Shown here piece after piece: positions 33,130-40,252 of a stretch of 40,252 nt of DNA. Where the stretch lies: the NCBI RefSeq assembly GCF_014634805.1, contig NZ_BMBS01000016.1, forward strand, positions 1 to 40,252, in the 5' to 3' direction. The position numbers and the translations under genes were made by a program. Within the stretch, counting starts at the first letter, position 1. The number at the start of each line of letters is the position of its first letter. The DNA is from Leuconostoc falkenbergense (GTDB taxonomy: Bacteria > Bacillota > Bacilli > Lactobacillales > Lactobacillaceae). The notes under the pieces are model-generated. The model was not told the DNA's origin and searched no databases. It saw nothing but the letters and a program-made list of their open reading frames with translations.

Positions 33130-33178
33130 AAAAAAATTCCAAGTCAATGAGATGTCATCTCACGACTTGGAATTTTTA
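33130..33178. terminator. Strong bidirectional terminator
   Basis: AAAAATTCCAAGTC and its complement form a 14-bp stem with an inner TGAGAT/ATCTCA hairpin, flanked by A and T runs. It lies between the convergent lipid kinase and the metK operon. Confidence 0.92.
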
Positions 33179-33182
33179 CATA

Positions 33183-34115
33183 TCAATTAAAACGAGCGGA
33201 GCGCTCAGCTTGTGACACAATCGTCGCCAATAAACGGCGTGCTACGAATTTTTGACTGAGGTTGATTACCATTTCATCACGATAGTAAACAGCTGCCATG
33301 GCAGCAACTAAGGTTGGAACTACACTATTAGCATGACCATGAACCAATGAGTTTTTGATCGCTTCAGTATAGTTGTGACTATTCAGCAAACTCCAAATGA
33401 CTGCCTCTAAGGTAGAAGCGGCTTTGCCATCTAATACTATTTTTTCGGCCGGAATATTTCTAAAATCCGGCAAATTAAGCTCATCAAACGCAGAAAGTTC
33501 AGCAACAAACACTTGGTGCCTTGAGTAATACTCAAACCCAAAAGCTAACCCATTTTCAACAGCATCTGATAAATTATTGCCGTCTAAAATTTGGCTCAGG
33601 ATTAGGCTCATCATACCCACTGTCACTAAGGCGCCCTCATCATTGTGCGTTAAACCGGCAATACGATGAAGTAGCATCATCGCTGTTTCATCATTAACAA
33701 AAGAAGTGCCATATTGGTGATGCAAGTAAAGTGCCACCGGCAACATACGTGCCAAAATGTTATCACTATCTGCTGCATCATCTGATACACCGGCAGATAG
33801 CATATCACGATTTTTTATATAATTATCTAATGCTTTTTTTGTGACGTCATCAACGGTTTGGTGTGTCCCCACAGGCGCATACTGCCGTATTTGGTACCAG
33901 TTCTGTAAGTGAGCCATAACATCTGCCAACTGATAGCCTCTTGTTAAACTGGCCGTTGTTGCTAATGATAAGCTGACCTGTGTTCCCCACTCCAACTGTT
34001 TATCAAATTGTTGATCTAACACCTTATCTTGATCATTAGCAGGCAAAGACGCGATACTTTCACCAATAGCCATGCCAAATATCAAAAATTGAATTGTTGA
34101 TTGTTTTTTACCCAT
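33183..34115 (-). CDS. Degenerate ADP-ribosylglycohydrolase-family protein
   Basis: The 310 aa sequence follows the all-helical ADP-ribosylglycohydrolase (DraG/ARH) plan: an N-terminal FLIFGMAIGESIASLP (G-GDALG-like), NILARMLPVALYLHH (120-133, like NGxxMRxxPLA) and a C-terminal TLEAVIWSLLNSHNYTEAIKNSLVHG...VVPTLVAAMAAVYY. The residues that hold the two magnesium ions in active members are missing: the WTDDT motif reads WGTQV (43-47), and the GGDTDT motif reads HGHANS (259-264). It therefore looks like a pseudoenzyme, though the frame is open and well conserved in length. It starts 19 bases after metK and is probably co-transcribed under the same SAM riboswitch. Function unknown. Confidence 0.72.
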   Translation of the reverse strand: MGKKQSTIQFLIFGMAIGESIASLPANDQDKVLDQQFDKQLEWGTQVSLSLATTASLTRGYQLADVMAHLQNWYQIRQYAPVGTHQTVDDVTKKALDNYIKNRDMLSAGVSDDAADSDNILARMLPVALYLHHQYGTSFVNDETAMMLLHRIAGLTHNDEGALVTVGMMSLILSQILDGNNLSDAVENGLAFGFEYYSRHQVFVAELSAFDELNLPDFRNIPAEKIVLDGKAASTLEAVIWSLLNSHNYTEAIKNSLVHGHANSVVPTLVAAMAAVYYRDEMVINLSQKFVARRLLATIVSQAERSARFN

Positions 34116-34134
34116 ACAATCATTTTAACATGAA

Positions 34135-35292
34135 TTAGAGCAAGCTTTTAATTTCTTCAACTTTATCCAAAGCTTCCCAAGGTAAATCAATATCCGTTCT
34201 ACCAAAATGACCAAAAGCAGCAGTTTGCTTATAAATAGGACGACGTAAATCTAAGTGATTAATAATTGCTAATGGTCTGAAATCAAATAATTGTGTGATA
34301 ATTTCAGTAATTTTATTGTCACTAATTTTAGCAGTGCCAAATGTTTCAACATTAAGTGAAACAGGTTCAGCTACACCAATTGCATATGCAACTTGTAATT
34401 CAAGTCGATCAGCTACACCTGCGGCAACCATGTTTTTAGCCACATAGCGGGCAAAATAAGCGGCCGAGCGATCCACTTTTGTCGCATCTTTTCCAGAAAA
34501 AGCACCACCACCATGGTGCGCCGCACCACCATATGTGTCAACAATAATTTTACGACCTGTTAACCCAGAATCAGCTTGCGGTCCACCCAAAACAAATCGA
34601 CCTGATGGATTGATATAATATTTTGTCTGATCATCAACTAATTCTTGTGGCAAAACCTTATCGATTACCAACTCACGGACATCTTTACGAAGCGTCTCAA
34701 GTGATACTGCGTCATTGTGTTGTGTCGATATAACCACTGCAGCAATCCGTTGCACTTGGTTGTCATCATTTAATTCAACAGTTACTTCACCTTTCGCATC
34801 TGGACGGAGGTAACTTAGCTGATTAGATTCGCGTACATCACGAATACGACGCATTAAACGATGTGACAATGCCAAAGTCAATGGCAAATAACTATCTGTT
34901 TCATTAGTCGCATAGCCAAACACCATGCCTTGATCGCCAGCGCCTAATTGCTCGGGATCATCATCAGCATTATTTACTGCCTGCGCAATATCAGATGATT
35001 GCTCAACAATCTTATTTGAAACATTAACAGAATCTGCTGTAAAACCTAATTCTGCTTTATCATAACCGATTTCTCTAATTGTGTCTGTGGCAATTTGGCG
35101 AATATTAACATATGCGTTAGTAGATAGTTCCCCAAAAATTGATACATCTCCCGTTGATGTTGTCACCTCGACAGCTGATCGTGCATAAGGATCCTGCGCC
35201 AAAACAGCGTCCAAAATTGCATCCGCAATTTGATCTGCAATTTTATCAGGATGTCCAGCTGAGACAGACTCTGAAGTGAAAAATTTTGTCAT
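34135..35292 (-). CDS. metK: S-adenosylmethionine synthetase
   Basis: MetK makes SAM from methionine and ATP. I use the ATG at 35292 (385 aa): AGGAG lies seven bases upstream and the family N-terminus follows ([24 protein letters not shown], with the catalytic HPDK). The frame extends nine codons further with no ribosome site. [12 protein letters not shown] (about 117-128) and [19 protein letters not shown] (about 260-278) are the ATP/phosphate-binding signatures. The leader holds an S-box-type riboswitch with terminator, so expression should fall when SAM is plentiful. The degenerate ADP-ribosylglycohydrolase gene follows. Confidence 0.97.
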   Translation of the reverse strand: MTKFFTSESVSAGHPDKIADQIADAILDAVLAQDPYARSAVEVTTSTGDVSIFGELSTNAYVNIRQIATDTIREIGYDKAELGFTADSVNVSNKIVEQSSDIAQAVNNADDDPEQLGAGDQGMVFGYATNETDSYLPLTLALSHRLMRRIRDVRESNQLSYLRPDAKGEVTVELNDDNQVQRIAAVVISTQHNDAVSLETLRKDVRELVIDKVLPQELVDDQTKYYINPSGRFVLGGPQADSGLTGRKIIVDTYGGAAHHGGGAFSGKDATKVDRSAAYFARYVAKNMVAAGVADRLELQVAYAIGVAEPVSLNVETFGTAKISDNKITEIITQLFDFRPLAIINHLDLRRPIYKQTAAFGHFGRTDIDLPWEALDKVEEIKSLL

Positions 35293-35358
35293 TGATATTC
35301 TCCTGCGTAAGGTCGCCACCAGTTTTGCAAAATAAAAAGCTAAAGCCGAAATTAAAAA

Positions 35359-35383
35359 GCGCGCTCGACATCGTCGAACACGC
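35359..35383 (-). terminator. Riboswitch intrinsic terminator before metK
   Basis: On the minus strand GCGTGTTCGAC-GAT-GTCGAGCGCGC forms an 11-bp stem (two G-U pairs) followed by five T residues. Its left arm is also part of an alternative antiterminator hairpin with the 3' strand of aptamer helix P1. Confidence 0.9.
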
Positions 35384-35393
35384 TAACGTGACG

Positions 35394-35494
35394 ACTATCT
35401 GTACAGAATTACCACCGTACACTGCAAATTGTTAAATTTACCGCCGGTTGGTGCAGGGTCAAAGTGCTGTATCACTCGCCTGCTCTTGATAGCT
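35394..35494 (-). promoter_or_regulatory. S-box (SAM-I clan) riboswitch aptamer upstream of metK
   Basis: Core elements in order on the minus strand: P1 GCTATC (35493-35488), AAGAG, P2 GCAGG (35483-35479), a kink-turn-like GAGTGA opposite TTTGACC, L2 TACAG (35471-35467), P2 CCTGC (35457-35453), ACCAACCG as in GCAACC, P3 ACCG/CGGT (35448-35445 and 35417-35414), J3/4 GGTAATTCTGTA, and P1 GATAGT (35399-35394). L2 TACAG is complementary to CTGTA in J3/4 (35406-35402), where SAM-I RNAs have their pseudoknot. Helix P4, normally between J3/4 and P1, appears absent. Confidence 0.82.
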
Positions 35495-35590
35495 GTTTTA
35501 AATTGTACTGATAATTGTAACAAACTTCCTTGTATAATTCAACCGACTTATAGGTTATTTACGTGTGCTTTCGGATTAGTTGGCTGATAA

Positions 35591-35599
35591 TGATACAAT
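35591..35599 (+). promoter_or_regulatory. Possible extended -10 promoter of the membrane protein gene
   Basis: TGA-TACAAT lies about 54 bases before the ATG at 35653. A second TACAAT (35640-35645) lies only seven bases before that ATG and, if used, would give a leaderless mRNA. Confidence 0.4.
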
Positions 35600-35652
35600 T
35601 CTGTCATAAAAACGATACGTCATTTGTCCATTTTTACGGTACAATATTAGCT

Positions 35653-36480
35653 ATGGATCAAGACTACTACCAACAACAAAATCTATCTCAACGAATGCCA
35701 GATGGCACCATTTTACCACGACGTTTGAGCACAGATGCCAGAGACAAGAGAAGCCTCGAAAACTTTTCACCGGCAAAATTGAAAGATTGGCGTTTTTGGG
35801 TCCCTCTGATTGTGATTGTTATCTCCCTCAACCTCGTTTGGTGGCGCTTACCGCTAATGCATACGCAAGACCTTGAGGGAGACTTAACGTGGGCATTAGC
35901 ACCTTTATTTGGCTACACAATCACAATAGCTATTGGCATAGCTCTCATGATGACACAAAATTTTCGTAGTTTGTTAAGCTATTTATTTTTTGCTTTCAGT
36001 ATTTTATTCACATTTAACTCACTTATTCAAGCACGTCACGAAATTTGGTTATTATTACTCATCTTAGTTGCTTTTTTTATTGGAGTCCAACAGTTGTGGC
36101 TGGGTTTACAAAATATTTTGGGATTAATTTTGCTGAGTGTCTTGGCCACTTTTACCATTCCAATTGCTATTTTTTACAGTGAAAATAATTATTTAACGCA
36201 GAAGTTTATTATTCAATTATTACCGATGTTTTTTGCCTTTTTCTTTTACTTCACCCCAATCATTATGCCAAATCCAGATGGCAGAAAACTTAGTTTGTTG
36301 TCAATTGGCCTCTTTTGGGCTGCTTTGCTAAGTCACCATGTTGGTGCTACGACGATTGTTATTTTTATACTTAGCATGTTTGCTTTCGTTTTACAGTTTG
36401 TTAAAGCGCGTATTGGCAACTGGCAAAATATGATTTACGTTTTCCTACTAGCGCTTTCAATACTATTAGTTTATCAATGA
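35653..36480 (+). CDS. Hypothetical multispanning membrane protein
   Basis: I do not recognise a family. With the ATG at 35653 the protein has 275 aa: a hydrophilic N-terminus of about 50 residues (MDQDYYQQQNLSQRMPDGTILPRRLS), then about eight predicted membrane helices, the first starting WRFWVPLIVIVISLNLVWW. It ends in a hydrophobic helix without a tail. The frame is open a further 90 bases upstream, but that part is rich in Cys/His/Phe and resembles untranslated sequence. No Shine-Dalgarno sequence precedes the ATG. It is divergent from metK and converges with miaA across a shared terminator. Confidence 0.7.
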   Translation: MDQDYYQQQNLSQRMPDGTILPRRLSTDARDKRSLENFSPAKLKDWRFWVPLIVIVISLNLVWWRLPLMHTQDLEGDLTWALAPLFGYTITIAIGIALMMTQNFRSLLSYLFFAFSILFTFNSLIQARHEIWLLLLILVAFFIGVQQLWLGLQNILGLILLSVLATFTIPIAIFYSENNYLTQKFIIQLLPMFFAFFFYFTPIIMPNPDGRKLSLLSIGLFWAALLSHHVGATTIVIFILSMFAFVLQFVKARIGNWQNMIYVFLLALSILLVYQ

Positions 36481-36526
36481 AAAATGATTCACAGCTGTCT
36501 ATAACCAGTTGCGAATCATTTTTTTT
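36480..36526. terminator. Terminator between the membrane protein gene and miaA
   Basis: AAAATGATTC pairs with GAATCATTTT, with an inner CAGCTG/CAGTTG hairpin and T8 on the plus strand. It overlaps the miaA 3' end and can serve both convergent genes. Confidence 0.75.
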
Positions 36527-37383
36527 AAGTCAGGTGTGGCAGTTTCACCTTTTATCCAAATTAATCCCGGTAATTGATGGCGTAAATAGGTTAATTGCCT
36601 TTTAGCATACCGTCTGGAATCTTGCTGTAATTGTTTTACGGCTTCGTCAAGTTTTTCCTCACCGTTTAGGTAACCAAAAAACTCCTTGTACCCAATGGCC
36701 TTCCCTGCCTGCAAAGTCTCTCCACCGGCGTTTAAAACCGCTTGTGCTTCATTTAAAACACCTTCACTTACCATATTAGTGACACGTTGGTTAATTCGCT
36801 GATACAATGTCTCGCGTGGCCAATCTAATCCAACAATCAGCGCATCATATGTCGGCCGCTTTACTGTTGTCTGTTGTTTATGTCCTTGATGTGCTATTTG
36901 AATTGCGCGAATCACACGTTGCCTATTATTCAAATCAACGCGTTTAGCAAGAACATCATCTATTTCTGTTAATTCATCAACTAATTGTGGTAGTGTTTTG
37001 TTGGCTAATTCAGATGACAAATTAGGATCATTGGGACTGTATTCCAATGCTTGTAACCCAAGCAATGCTTTCAGATAAAAACCAGTACCACCAACAATGA
37101 TTGGTAACTTACCACGATTGCTAATATCTTCTATGATTTCGTCCGCTAGGGCAACAAATTCAGCTACGGAAAAATTATCTGTCATATTCACGACATCAAT
37201 GAGATGATGTGGCATTTTTTCTTGTTCGTGAACAGTTGGTTTAGCAGTTCCTACATCCAAGCCACGATAAATTTGCATTGAATCCGCTGACACTATTTCA
37301 CCATGAAATTGCTCTGCTATCTGAATTGCCACGCCTGTCTTGCCTGAAGCAGTGGGGCCGGTAATGACTATTATTTTATTCAT
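36499..37383 (-). CDS. miaA: tRNA dimethylallyltransferase
   Basis: MiaA adds a dimethylallyl group to A37 of tRNAs reading codons that start with U. I use the ATG at 37383 (294 aa), which starts MNKIIVITGPTASGKTGVAIQIAEQF with Walker A GPTASGKT (9-16); the frame is open 27 codons further but unlike the family. SADSMQIYRGLDVGTAKPT, LIDVV, GGTGFYLKALLG and the C-terminal TRRYAKRQLTYLRHQ-like segment (DSRRYAKRQLTYLRHQ) are all present. It overlaps the end of the phosphodiesterase gene by eight bases. Confidence 0.95.
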   Translation of the reverse strand: MNKIIVITGPTASGKTGVAIQIAEQFHGEIVSADSMQIYRGLDVGTAKPTVHEQEKMPHHLIDVVNMTDNFSVAEFVALADEIIEDISNRGKLPIIVGGTGFYLKALLGLQALEYSPNDPNLSSELANKTLPQLVDELTEIDDVLAKRVDLNNRQRVIRAIQIAHQGHKQQTTVKRPTYDALIVGLDWPRETLYQRINQRVTNMVSEGVLNEAQAVLNAGGETLQAGKAIGYKEFFGYLNGEEKLDEAVKQLQQDSRRYAKRQLTYLRHQLPGLIWIKGETATPDLKKMIRNWL

Positions 37384-38119
37384 GCTCTTGTATTTCCTTA
37401 CGCATTTTAACTGCCAAGGCCACTTGGTTAGTAATAATTCCCGGAATATTAGCCTCAAAAACACGTCTCATATCACTTTCTTTATCCACAGTCCAAGGTC
37501 GGATGTGCGCATTTTTTCGCCAAAAAAAAGCGGGTTTCCTATTTAGTATTCTAATGTCAGGATGAATGTAATCAAAAACCCCACGAAATTTTAACCATAA
37601 AACTTTAGGCGTCACCCAAAATACAAGTGCCGCTATTTCGGCATCAGGTTTTAGTTTTCTAATTATTTTCAATGATTCCAAATTAAAACTCTGATAGATA
37701 ATAGGATAATTCGGCTTGAAAATTTCGACCATATCTAAAATTTCGGATTCAATGCCAGGATACGTCACATGATCTGTTTTAACTTCTAGTAACAATGTTT
37801 GATTAAATTGTTGTTCTTTCAAGAAAGTCAAAAACTCAAATAAAGTTGGCACAGTTACATTTGACATTTTGGGTTCTTTATAACTACCAGCATCTAGCGC
37901 CTTAATTTCGGCTAATGTCAAATCCTTGACATAACCTGTTCCATTAGTTGTTCTGTCTACCTTCTCATCATGAATAATCACTAATTTACCATCCAGCGTT
38001 CTATGAACATCCATTTCAAGCATATCAGGGTGAAAAGCTAAGGCTGCCTCAAAGGCAGGGAGTGTATTTTCGGGTGCGACTAGACGATAGCCACGATGTG
38101 CAATAATTTCTGTCATCAT
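37376..38119 (-). CDS. Glycerophosphodiester phosphodiesterase-family protein
   Basis: The 247 aa TIM-barrel protein has IIAHRGYRLVAPENTLPAFEAAL (about 5-27), LEMDVHRTLDGKLVIIHDEKVDRTTNGTG (about 34-62, with the catalytic His) and LLLEVKTD. Such enzymes release sn-glycerol-3-phosphate from deacylated phospholipids or from lipoteichoic acid. No signal peptide is visible, so it acts inside the cell. Two adjacent ATG codons (38119, 38116) are possible starts; the GGA ribosome site is closer to ideal for the second. It is followed by miaA. Confidence 0.9.
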   Translation of the reverse strand: MMTEIIAHRGYRLVAPENTLPAFEAALAFHPDMLEMDVHRTLDGKLVIIHDEKVDRTTNGTGYVKDLTLAEIKALDAGSYKEPKMSNVTVPTLFEFLTFLKEQQFNQTLLLEVKTDHVTYPGIESEILDMVEIFKPNYPIIYQSFNLESLKIIRKLKPDAEIAALVFWVTPKVLWLKFRGVFDYIHPDIRILNRKPAFFWRKNAHIRPWTVDKESDMRRVFEANIPGIITNQVALAVKMRKEIQEHE

Positions 38120-38207
38120 TTATCCAATCTTTTTTATTTACAAATTAAAGAAAATAGTCGATAATAGTATTTAAGAAGTCTTAAGAATTTAAGGAAGTGT
38201 TTAGAAT

Positions 38208-38390
38208 ATGAAATCATTTAGATTAGGTGTTATTGTTGGCGTAATTGGTTCTGCCATCGTTGCCGCAGGTACAGCATTGGGATATCGTCAAACTGTGATT
38301 AAGCCACAGGAGAAAGCGGAAGAGACATATAATCAAGTGTCAAAAGCTGCTATTCGTCGTAGCGTTGCTGCGCATCAATCACGTTACTAA
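38208..38390 (+). CDS. DUF3042 family small protein
   Basis: This 60 aa protein starts with a transmembrane or signal-anchor helix (LGVIVGVIGSAIVAAGTALGY) followed by a basic/polar tail (QTVIKPQEKAEETYNQVSKAAIRRSVAAHQSRY). The TVIKPxEKxEE pattern after a glycine/alanine-rich helix matches the DUF3042 family of LAB, whose function is unknown. AAGGAAG precedes the ATG. It is transcribed alone, divergent from the phosphodiesterase gene, and followed by a strong terminator. Confidence 0.8.
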   Translation: MKSFRLGVIVGVIGSAIVAAGTALGYRQTVIKPQEKAEETYNQVSKAAIRRSVAAHQSRY

Positions 38391-38424
38391 AAAGAACCGC
38401 GCTTAGCAAGCGGTTCTTTTTATT
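38388..38424. terminator. Bidirectional terminator after the DUF3042 gene
   Basis: AAAGAACCGC pairs with GCGGTTCTTT with a nine-base loop, flanked by A and T runs; it also ends the convergent rhodanese-like gene. Confidence 0.9.
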
Positions 38425-38824
38425 TCGTCTTTTTTCCCTCATAACGGCTAAAGCCACCACGTAGTATGAAGATTTTTTCCTTATCATAGCCCTGTTTTTT
38501 CAGTGACTTGGCAACACGAACCACATTTCGCAAATTATCGTCATAAAGAAAAATATCACGATCCTGCCGTAAGCCGGATTTACCCTGCAAAAAATTCATG
38601 GCACTGATATTGCGCGCACCCATAATATGAGAGCGCTTATACGGCTCGCTCTCACGAACATCAATTATTTGACCGTTGTCCGCATCAATTTTAGCAGCAA
38701 AGTCTTCCGGCTTTAAAAGTTTGCCATTTTGTTTGGCTGACACAAATACCCAAAACCATCCACCAAATGCAAACAAAATCCATAACACAACAACGGTTGC
38801 CATCATCATTAAAATATTCGTCAT
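38420..38824 (-). CDS. Membrane-anchored rhodanese-like protein without active-site cysteine
   Basis: The 134 aa protein has an N-terminal transmembrane helix (about 4-30) and a cytoplasmic rhodanese-like domain (about 40-130) with IIDVRESEPYKRSHIMGARNI and the C-terminal IFILRGGFSRYEGK. Where active sulfurtransferases have the CxxGxRS loop, this one reads LYDDNLRNVVRV, so no catalytic cysteine is present. It resembles the YqhL-type proteins of Bacilli in layout. A role as a binding or regulatory domain is possible. GAGGAAG precedes the ATG, and an extended -10 (TGA-TACAAT) lies about 35 bases upstream. Confidence 0.82.
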   Translation of the reverse strand: MTNILMMMATVVVLWILFAFGGWFWVFVSAKQNGKLLKPEDFAAKIDADNGQIIDVRESEPYKRSHIMGARNISAMNFLQGKSGLRQDRDIFLYDDNLRNVVRVAKSLKKQGYDKEKIFILRGGFSRYEGKKTK

Positions 38825-38860
38825 AATACTTCCTCTAAATCAATCTTATACTATTGTATC

Positions 38861-38881
38861 AAAAAAAGGCGCAAGCGCCTA
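38861..38881 (-). terminator. Terminator of mecA
   Basis: AGGCG-CTTG-CGCCT followed by seven T residues on the minus strand, directly after the mecA stop codon. Confidence 0.85.
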
Positions 38882-38882
38882 A

Positions 38883-39581
38883 TTAAAATAACTGATTTAA
38901 TTGATCTACAGCATTCTTTACCATGACTGGTTCACCATGTTCTTTAAGCACGTCATTATTAACATCACTTAAATTACCATATTCAAAGACAATTGCCAAT
39001 TTATCTTTCAGTTCTTCCCAGCTAAAGTCATCGTTTTTAGGCGTTAATTGTAAGAAAAAGGTGTTATCATATCGGTACAGATCTGATATGAAATTTTTAG
39101 CGTCAAAAGTTTTGGCAATTGCAATAGCTGATTCAAAACTAAATAATTTAATCGTAATTGTTTTCTCAAAGCTGTTAGAACTTTTTGTAACCGATTTTTT
39201 GGGTATCACTGGGTGTTTAACACTTCCGTCGTCAGATTGACGCAATTCAGTGCGACGCTCATCTGAAATATCATCAATGTCTGAATTTTTCTTATTTGCA
39301 AAATCCATAATGTTATTAAGAATATCACCAACTTGATTTTCGGAATCTAATCTGGAAATAAATAGTTCCAGTCCATTACGATTGGGTAATATCTGAAATG
39401 AAACTTGATCATCATCATCAAAATCATGCTCTGTATCAACTTCAGAAAGAATGTTGTAAAAGAAGGACTCGATTTTATCATGATTGCCAAGCAATTCCAT
39501 TACAGAAATACCACGATCTTCAAGATCAGAATTATTGATCATTACACGAATTGTGTTTTCATTGATACGCTCTCGTTCCAT
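38883..39581 (-). CDS. mecA: Adaptor protein MecA
   Basis: MecA delivers substrates such as competence regulators to the ClpCP protease. The 232 aa protein has an N-terminal substrate-binding domain (about 1-85, MERERINENTIRVMINNSDLEDRGISVMELL), an acidic, low-complexity linker with DDISDERR, and a C-terminal ClpC-binding domain (about 125-232, IKLFSFESAIAIAKTF...). The ATG at 39581 matches the start of other MecA proteins; a GTG two codons earlier is closer to the AAAGG site and cannot be excluded. Gene order spx-mecA is shared with Bacillus. The window's comEC/comEA are potential downstream targets of the same competence control. Confidence 0.92.
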   Translation of the reverse strand: MERERINENTIRVMINNSDLEDRGISVMELLGNHDKIESFFYNILSEVDTEHDFDDDDQVSFQILPNRNGLELFISRLDSENQVGDILNNIMDFANKKNSDIDDISDERRTELRQSDDGSVKHPVIPKKSVTKSSNSFEKTITIKLFSFESAIAIAKTFDAKNFISDLYRYDNTFFLQLTPKNDDFSWEELKDKLAIVFEYGNLSDVNNDVLKEHGEPVMVKNAVDQLNQLF

Positions 39582-39637
39582 ATTCACACTACCTTTCTAA
39601 TTAAAATTTTAAATAATAGTTTTAAGGAAAATAGACA

Positions 39638-40072
39638 TTAACTCTCCTCAACAACTAAATCTTTTGCTGCTTCTTCAAAATCCGCTTTGTAGGTTGCACG
39701 AAAAAGTTCACGTTGACGAACGTCTCGAGGCAAGAAACGGCGAATCTCATCTTCATTATAGCCTACTTGTATCCTTCGGTCATCCATAATTATTGGTCTT
39801 TTCAAAAGTGAAGGGTATGCCACAATTAAATCAATTAATGTATTAATTGATATATCATCCAAATTAACCGCTAATTTTGAAAAAATTTTGGATCTGGTCG
39901 AAATTAATTCTTCAGTACCATCTTCAGTCAAACGAAGCATTTCTTTCACCTCATTAGCATTAATGGGGTTTTTGTTCAGGTTTCTCTCAATATAGGGAAT
40001 ATTGTGATCTTCTAACCATTGCTTAGCTTTTCTGCAAGAGGTGCAACTAGGCGATGAAAAAAGTGTAACCAT
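39638..40072 (-). CDS. spx: Transcriptional regulator Spx
   Basis: Spx is an ArsC-like protein that binds the RNA polymerase alpha C-terminal domain and redirects transcription under thiol stress. The 144 aa length is near the family's usual 130-140. The redox CxxC switch is intact (C10 and C13 in [14 protein letters not shown]), and [25 protein letters not shown] is the conserved middle part. The C-terminus lacks the LAN-like tail typical of Bacillus Spx recognition by ClpXP and ends KDLVVEES. The TATAAT at 40112-40107 is the likely -10. mecA follows in the same direction with no terminator between. Confidence 0.93.
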   Translation of the reverse strand: MVTLFSSPSCTSCRKAKQWLEDHNIPYIERNLNKNPINANEVKEMLRLTEDGTEELISTRSKIFSKLAVNLDDISINTLIDLIVAYPSLLKRPIIMDDRRIQVGYNEDEIRRFLPRDVRQRELFRATYKADFEEAAKDLVVEES

Positions 40073-40106
40073 ACATCGTTGCCCTCAAAATTCATAAGAT
40101 ACATCC

Positions 40107-40112
40107 ATTATA
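40107..40112 (-). promoter_or_regulatory. Likely -10 element of spx
   Basis: A perfect TATAAT on the minus strand about 35 bases before the spx ATG, with GAGGG as ribosome site. The -35 region is weak. Confidence 0.55.
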
Positions 40113-40151
40113 CCGTATTTACTTACTAAAGTACATTGACTATAGTATAGC

Positions 40152-40182
40152 AAAAAGAGCAATCAAATTAAATTGACTGCTC
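40152..40182 (-). terminator. Terminator of the rRNA operon
   Basis: GAGCAGTCAATT pairs with AATTTGATTGCTC (one or two mismatches) followed by T5 on the minus strand, about 20 bases after the 5S rRNA 3' end. Confidence 0.85.
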
Positions 40183-40200
40183 TCGTTCTTCTTATGTACG

Positions 40201-40252
40201 GCACCGCATCGTCCTATCCTCGCAGGAAGCGATCCTCCAACTACTTTCGGCG
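40201..40252 (-). rRNA. rrf: 5S ribosomal RNA, 3' part (cut by the window edge)
   Basis: Read on the minus strand from the edge: CGCCGAAAGTAGTTGG, AGGATCGCTTCCTGCGAGGA and TAGGACGATGCGGTGC. GCCGA.AGTAGT, the loop D/E stem GGATCGCTTCC and TGCGAGGATAGGACG are the conserved 3' half of Firmicute 5S rRNA. The 3' end is estimated by comparison with Bacillus and may be off by a few bases. The rest of the gene, and presumably 23S and 16S, lie to the right outside the window. Confidence 0.92.

Noticed and set aside
35563-35652. Upstream extension of the membrane protein gene to an earlier ATG
   Set aside because: The extra 30 residues look like translated leader, overlap likely promoter sequence, and have no ribosome site.
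37384-37464. N-terminal extension of miaA
   Set aside because: The family N-terminus with Walker A begins at the ATG at 37383; the extension lies wholly within the phosphodiesterase gene.
1-40252. CRISPR arrays, insertion sequences, prophage genes, tRNA genes
   Set aside because: No regularly spaced repeats, transposase, integrase, phage or cloverleaf sequences were seen on either strand.

Overview
The window is low-GC Gram-positive chromosomal DNA, almost certainly from a lactic acid bacterium of the Leuconostoc group. The strongest pointer is a short archaeal-type phosphoenolpyruvate carboxylase (ppcA, 504 aa), a form I associate among LAB with Leuconostoc and Oenococcus. The gene orders veg-rsmA-rnmV-tatD, recN-argR-tlyA-ispA-xseBA, rpoY-rnjA and spx-mecA are typical of Bacilli. 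The genus is inferred; no phylogeny was run. I see no prophage, insertion sequence, CRISPR array or tRNA gene.

Layout. 1-8.4 kb, minus strand: comEC and comEA (DNA uptake), then a tightly overlapping run sepM-like protease, coaD, rsmD, ylbG, ftsW, M42 aminopeptidase, phosphoglycerate mutase. 8.5-11.4 kb, plus: a MATE exporter and a purine permease. 11.5-16.9 kb, minus: recN, argR, tlyA, ispA, xseB, xseA. 16.9-17.3 kb: a structured RNA gene of about 240 nt with its own promoter and terminator, a 22-bp perfect palindrome, and a divergent promoter for an 85-aa leaderless-looking gene. 17.5-27.8 kb, minus: an unknown gene, glmU, purR, a metal-type ABC transporter with an odd binding protein, veg, rsmA, rnmV, tatD, nusB, yqhY, efp, and a LOG gene followed by a MarR regulator broken by one nonsense codon. 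28.4-33.1 kb, plus: rpoY-rnjA, ppcA and a lipid kinase. 33.2-40.2 kb, mostly minus: a degenerate ADP-ribosylglycohydrolase and metK behind a SAM-type riboswitch, a plus-strand membrane protein, miaA, a GDPD-family phosphodiesterase, a small DUF3042 gene (plus), a rhodanese-like protein, mecA and spx. The right edge cuts a 5S rRNA gene transcribed leftwards.

Regulation. metK is preceded by an S-box (SAM-I clan) aptamer whose P1, kink-turn, pseudoknot and J3/4 core can all be traced but which seems to lack helix P4; it feeds a textbook antiterminator/terminator pair. Two exact matches to the PurR box consensus lie before purR itself and before the purine permease. purR and recN share an unusual arrangement: a good Shine-Dalgarno sequence separated from the homology-supported ATG by a short hairpin.

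The best candidates for something undescribed are the orphan RNA locus at 16926-17220, the P4-less metK riboswitch, and three proteins that have lost their family's key residues: a metal-binding lipoprotein homologue without its histidines, an ADP-ribosylglycohydrolase without its metal aspartates, and a rhodanese without its cysteine. Everything here comes from reading the sequence; no database search or folding program was run.
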